From contig CAWEIU010000002.1 in NCBI GenBank assembly GCA_963809245.1, positions 186,001 through 250,000 of the forward strand: 64,000 nt of DNA, given 5' to 3'. The notes beneath the pieces are model-generated. The model was given only the letters and a program-made list of their open reading frames with translations. It had not been told where the DNA came from and did no database searches. The translations under genes and the position numbers were made by a program. Shown here one piece after another: positions 59,338 through 64,000 of the stretch (positions within the stretch are counted from its first letter, which is position 1; the number at the start of each line of letters is the position of its first letter). The stretch comes from Roseiarcus sp963809245. Lineage in GTDB: Bacteria; Pseudomonadota; Alphaproteobacteria; Rhizobiales; Beijerinckiaceae.

Positions 59338-60875
59338 CCGTCACGCTGAGGCCAGGACGAGCGACCCTGAACGACTGGCGCGCCATCTGGCGTGGCGAGA
59401 CGGTCGTGTTCGACGGCTCATGCGAGGCGGCGGTGGTGGCGAGCGCCGCAGCGGTGGCGCGCATCCTCGATCGCGGCGAGCCCGTCTATGGGATCAACAC
59501 CGGGTTCGGCAAACTCGCCGGGGTCAGAATCCCGAGCGCCGATCTCGCGCAATTGCAGCGCAATATCGTGCTCTCCCACGCCGCCGGCGTCGGCGAGCCG
59601 ACGGCGGCGCCTGTCGTCCGGCTGATGATGGCGCTAAAACTCGGCAGCCTCGCGCAGGGCGCCTCCGGCGTGAGCCTCAAAACGCTTCGCCTTCTCGAAG
59701 CCATGCTGATCAGAGGCGTTACCCCTATCGTGCCTTCGCAAGGTTCGGTCGGCGCGTCCGGCGATCTCGCGCCGCTCGCCCATATGGCCGCGACGATGAT
59801 CGGCGTCGGCGAGGCGGGCGTCGGCGACCGCGTCCTGCCGGCTGGTGACGCGCTCGCCGCTGTCGGTCTCGATCCGATTGCGCTCGCGCCGAAAGAGGGG
59901 CTGGCGCTGCTCAACGGCACGCAATTCTCCACCGCCTGGGCTTTGGTCGGCTTGTTCGAGGCCGAGGCGCTGCTGCGCTCGGTCCTGGTCGCCGGCGCCT
60001 TGTCGACCGACGCCGCGCGCGGCTCCGACGCGCCGTTCGATCCCCGCATTCACGCATTACGCCGTCATCAGGGGCAGATCGACGTCGCCGCGGCGCTGCG
60101 CGACCTGATGGCCGGCAGCGCGATCCGCGCCTCGCATCTTGTCGGCGACGAGCGCGTCCAGGATCCTTATTGCCTGCGCTGCCAGCCGCAGGTGATGGGC
60201 GCCTGCCTCGATCTGTTGCGCAAGGCGGCGGCGACGCTCGCTGACGAAGCCAACGGCGTCTCCGACAATCCGCTGATCTTCGCAGGCGATGACGTCGCCT
60301 TGTCGGGCGGCAATTTTCACGCCGAGCCCGTCGCCTTCGCTGCCGATATGATCGCGATGGCGATCTGCGAGATCGGCTCGCTCTCCGAGCGTCGCATTGC
60401 GATGCTGGTCGACCCGGCGCTGTCCGGCCTGCCAGCCTTCCTCACCCCGCGCCCGGGCCTCAACTCCGGCTTCATGCTCGCCCAGGTGACGGCCGCCGCG
60501 CTCGTTTCCGAGAACAAGCAGCGCGCTTATCCCGCCAGCGTCGACTCGATCCCGACCTCCGCCAATCAGGAGGATCACGTATCGATGGCCGCGCATGGCG
60601 CGCGGCGCCTCGCGCCGATGGCCGAAAACGCCTTCGCCGTCGCTGGCGTCGAGCTGCTCGTCGCCGCGCAGGCTTGCGATTTCCACGCCCCACTGCTCTC
60701 CAGCGGTTCGCTCGAAGCCGCGCGCGGACGATTGCGCCAGGAGGTTCCGGGCCTGGCGGACGATCGCTATCTTCATCCCGACCTTGTCGCCGCGACGCGA
60801 CTGATGCGCTCGGGCGCCATCGTCGAGGCGGCGAGCGCGGTGAGGCTGCCGACGCTGGAGGAAGCGAGATCATGA
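59334..60875 (+). CDS. hutH: Histidine ammonia-lyase HutH
   Basis: A 513-residue lyase. The Ala-Ser-Gly that cyclises to the MIO cofactor is at 141-143 (GSVGASGDLAPLAHMA). YGINTGFGKLAGV, the NGTQFSTAWAL segment and QEDHVSMAAHGARR are also conserved. It converts histidine to urocanate and ammonia. The start at 59334 overlaps the hutI stop; the longer frame lies inside hutI. Its stop overlaps hutG (ATGA). Length is normal for the family. Confidence 0.96.
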   Translation: MTVTLRPGRATLNDWRAIWRGETVVFDGSCEAAVVASAAAVARILDRGEPVYGINTGFGKLAGVRIPSADLAQLQRNIVLSHAAGVGEPTAAPVVRLMMALKLGSLAQGASGVSLKTLRLLEAMLIRGVTPIVPSQGSVGASGDLAPLAHMAATMIGVGEAGVGDRVLPAGDALAAVGLDPIALAPKEGLALLNGTQFSTAWALVGLFEAEALLRSVLVAGALSTDAARGSDAPFDPRIHALRRHQGQIDVAAALRDLMAGSAIRASHLVGDERVQDPYCLRCQPQVMGACLDLLRKAAATLADEANGVSDNPLIFAGDDVALSGGNFHAEPVAFAADMIAMAICEIGSLSERRIAMLVDPALSGLPAFLTPRPGLNSGFMLAQVTAAALVSENKQRAYPASVDSIPTSANQEDHVSMAAHGARRLAPMAENAFAVAGVELLVAAQACDFHAPLLSSGSLEAARGRLRQEVPGLADDRYLHPDLVAATRLMRSGAIVEAASAVRLPTLEEARS

Positions 60876-61690
60876 ACGATACGCCGGACTGGCTCGTCGT
60901 CACGCGGCAGGACGCGCCGTTGATTGTCAGCATTCCCCACGCAGGGACGGACCTCGCCGCCTTCGAGCCGCGCTTCGTCAGTCCCTGGGTCGCGCGCAAG
61001 GACGCGGACTGGCATATCGACGAACTCTACGATTTTGTCGGCGCGCTCGGCGCGACGATCGTCCGCACGAAGCTTTCGCGCTCGGTGATCGACGTCAACC
61101 GCGATCCTAGCGGCGCTTCGCTCTATCCCGGCCAGGCGACGACGGAATTGTGTCCGGCGACGACGTTCGACGGCGAGCCGCTCTATCGATCCCGAGAGGC
61201 GCCCGCGACCCTCGAGATCGAACAGCGGCGGCGAACCTATTTCGACCCGTATCATCAAGCGCTACGCCAGGAGATCGCGCGGTTGCGCGAGCGCCATCCC
61301 AAGGTCGCTCTGTTCGACGCCCATTCGATCCGCTCGCGCATTCCCCGGCTTTTCGAGGGCGAGTTGCCGATTTTCAATCTCGGCACGAATTCAGGCAAGA
61401 GCTGCGCCGCTGAATTGCGCGAAGCCGTTCGCGCCGTGCTCGCGGCGAGCGGCGAGAGCCATGTCGTCGACGGGCGCTTCAAGGGCGGCTCGATCACGCG
61501 CAGTTTTGGCCGCCCCGACGATGGCGTCCACGCGTTGCAGATGGAGCTCGCCTGCCGCGCCTATATGCGCGAGCCGGAGTTCGTGGACGAAACCAATTGG
61601 CCGACGCCGCTCGATGCGAGACGCGCCGAGCCGACACGCGCGACGCTGCGGCGCGTGCTCGAGACGGTGCGGGACTGGGTCGGCGGATGA
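60872..61690 (+). CDS. hutG: N-formylglutamate deformylase HutG
   Basis: A 272-residue protein: LIVSIPHAGTDLA near the N-terminus, SVIDVNRDPSGASLYPGQ, LFDAHSIRSRIPRLFEGELP and FKGGSITRSFGRP are typical of the N-formylglutamate amidohydrolase family. It releases formate and L-glutamate, the last step. The start overlaps the hutH stop by 4 bp. It pairs with HutF in the five-enzyme version of the pathway. Confidence 0.94.
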   Translation: MNDTPDWLVVTRQDAPLIVSIPHAGTDLAAFEPRFVSPWVARKDADWHIDELYDFVGALGATIVRTKLSRSVIDVNRDPSGASLYPGQATTELCPATTFDGEPLYRSREAPATLEIEQRRRTYFDPYHQALRQEIARLRERHPKVALFDAHSIRSRIPRLFEGELPIFNLGTNSGKSCAAELREAVRAVLAASGESHVVDGRFKGGSITRSFGRPDDGVHALQMELACRAYMREPEFVDETNWPTPLDARRAEPTRATLRRVLETVRDWVGG

Positions 61691-61720
61691 AAATGCCCAG
61701 ACGATGATGGGTTTGTCGGC

Positions 61721-61829
61721 GACCCCTCACCCCCAACCCCTCTCCCGCAAGGGGAGAGGGGAGGATGCCGTCGCCGATCTCCTTCTCCCCTTGCGGGAGA
61801 AGGTGGCGCGGAGCGCCGGATGAGGGGTC
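61721..61829. repeat. MITE-like palindromic element between hutG and hutU
   Basis: A 109-bp unit bounded by the inverted repeat GACCCCTCA / TGAGGGGTC. Inside are two hairpins: CCCCTCTCCC-GCAA-GGGGAGAGGGG and CTTCTCCC-CTTGC-GGGAGAAG. Repeats of this composition are widespread between genes in alphaproteobacteria. It separates hutU from the otherwise overlapping hutI-H-G genes and may affect readthrough. Confidence 0.8.
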
Positions 61830-61893
61830 TCGCGCATGCGCGTATTTGTCGGACCCTGTGACTTCCACCGCTCGCTTCAGGAAAGGCCACGCC

Positions 61894-63576
<1,683 letters not shown>

Positions 63577-63724
63577 GGAAATCAATCGCCTTCTTGTTAC
63601 CAACCGGGGTCTTTTACGACCGTCGATAGGACCCAGATCCGTCGTCGGAACGTTCTCACGGTGACCCCTGGAACGGTCTTGGTGACAACCTACGCTACCC
63701 GCGCTGAGAGAGGATGACCGTCTC

Positions 63725-64000
63725 ATGCCGTATCACGATCAGGCGCCCGAACATGGGGCGCCTTCCTTGCTTTTAGCCCGGCGCACCGTCCTGAACCGCG
63801 CGCTGGCGTTGGCGGCGAGCCTATCCCTGCTGTCCGGCATGACCTTCGTGGCGGCAAGGGCTGCCCCCACGACCGGATCCGGGCCCGCCATCGTCAATGT
63901 CGTCACGTTTACGGTGCCGCCAGCGGGAATGGACAGGTTCCTCAGCATCAGCAAGGAAGACGGCCGAATCTCGCTCAAAGAAGAACCGGGCTGCATCGGT
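63725..64000 (+). CDS. Tat-exported antibiotic-biosynthesis-monooxygenase (ABM) domain protein, 3' end beyond the window
   Basis: Ninety-two codons open to the window edge. The N-terminus has a twin-arginine signal (ARRTVLNRALALAASLSLLS, then MTFVAARAA). The mature protein starts a dimeric alpha/beta-barrel ABM fold (AIVNVVTFTVPPAGMDRFLS, then LKEEPGCIG). Relatives include quinol monooxygenases and haem-degrading proteins, usually cytoplasmic, so a Tat-exported form is slightly unusual. AGAGGATG precedes the ATG. Confidence 0.7.
   Translation, partial: MPYHDQAPEHGAPSLLLARRTVLNRALALAASLSLLSGMTFVAARAAPTTGSGPAIVNVVTFTVPPAGMDRFLSISKEDGRISLKEEPGCIG

Overview
The window is high-GC, gene-dense DNA of an alphaproteobacterium, most likely a Hyphomicrobiales (Rhizobiales) member related to the Beijerinckiaceae, Methylocystaceae or Bradyrhizobiaceae. 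The basis is gene content: a hopanoid locus (hpnH, hpnN), a Wza/Wzc exopolysaccharide locus with an ExoY-type initiating transferase, many catabolic ABC operons, and many GTG/TTG starts with 4-bp stop/start overlaps. No rRNA, tRNA, CRISPR array, transposase or phage gene was seen.

Layout. (1) 1-2460: an intradiol ring-cleavage dioxygenase, cut by the window edge, diverges from a LacI-type regulator. Three copies of one palindromic operator lie between them. An LprI-like secreted protein follows. (2) 2745-23142: an exopolysaccharide locus. A minus-strand operon runs Wza, Wzc tyrosine kinase, polymerase, GH5 glycanase, flippase, then a frameshifted glycosyltransferase. Around it lie more glycosyltransferases (one a GT4-WecG fusion), a deacetylase, a methyltransferase, the initiating phosphoglycosyltransferase, a small membrane protein and a PPP-type phosphatase. 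(3) 23168-32967: a ROK regulator divergent from a CUT1 sugar ABC importer, followed in one tight operon by two SDR dehydrogenases, a xylose-isomerase-like TIM barrel and a type-B carboxylesterase.

(4) 33095-42141: a deaminase and a LysR regulator divergent from a NitT/TauT-type ABC importer. The importer is followed by an FAD oxidoreductase, a class III CoA-transferase, an enoyl-CoA hydratase, a ferredoxin and a DapA-type aldolase/lyase. This looks like one complete catabolic module whose substrate I cannot name; it is the best candidate here for an undescribed pathway. (5) 42151-45581: a hypothetical gene, a nucleoside hydrolase and an S-adenosylhomocysteine hydrolase of the short GYGWCG type, with a MarR regulator divergent. 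(6) 45609-53225: an isoprenoid/hopanoid operon: a Dxs-IspH fusion, hpnH, hpnN, a small Cys-rich secreted protein and a DUF2147 protein. (7) 53587-55462: an orphan LuxR-type regulator and a frameshifted zinc alcohol dehydrogenase with a clear intrinsic terminator. (8) 55905-63576: a complete five-enzyme histidine utilisation locus (hutC, hutF divergent from hutI, hutH, hutG, hutU), with a palindromic operator in the divergent gap. (9) The right edge cuts a Tat-exported antibiotic-biosynthesis-monooxygenase-domain protein.

Two genes (near 11618 and 54613) each carry one extra base that breaks an otherwise intact frame; they are either young pseudogenes or sequence errors. Several short dispersed repeat families sit between genes, and one forms the 3' end of the polymerase gene.
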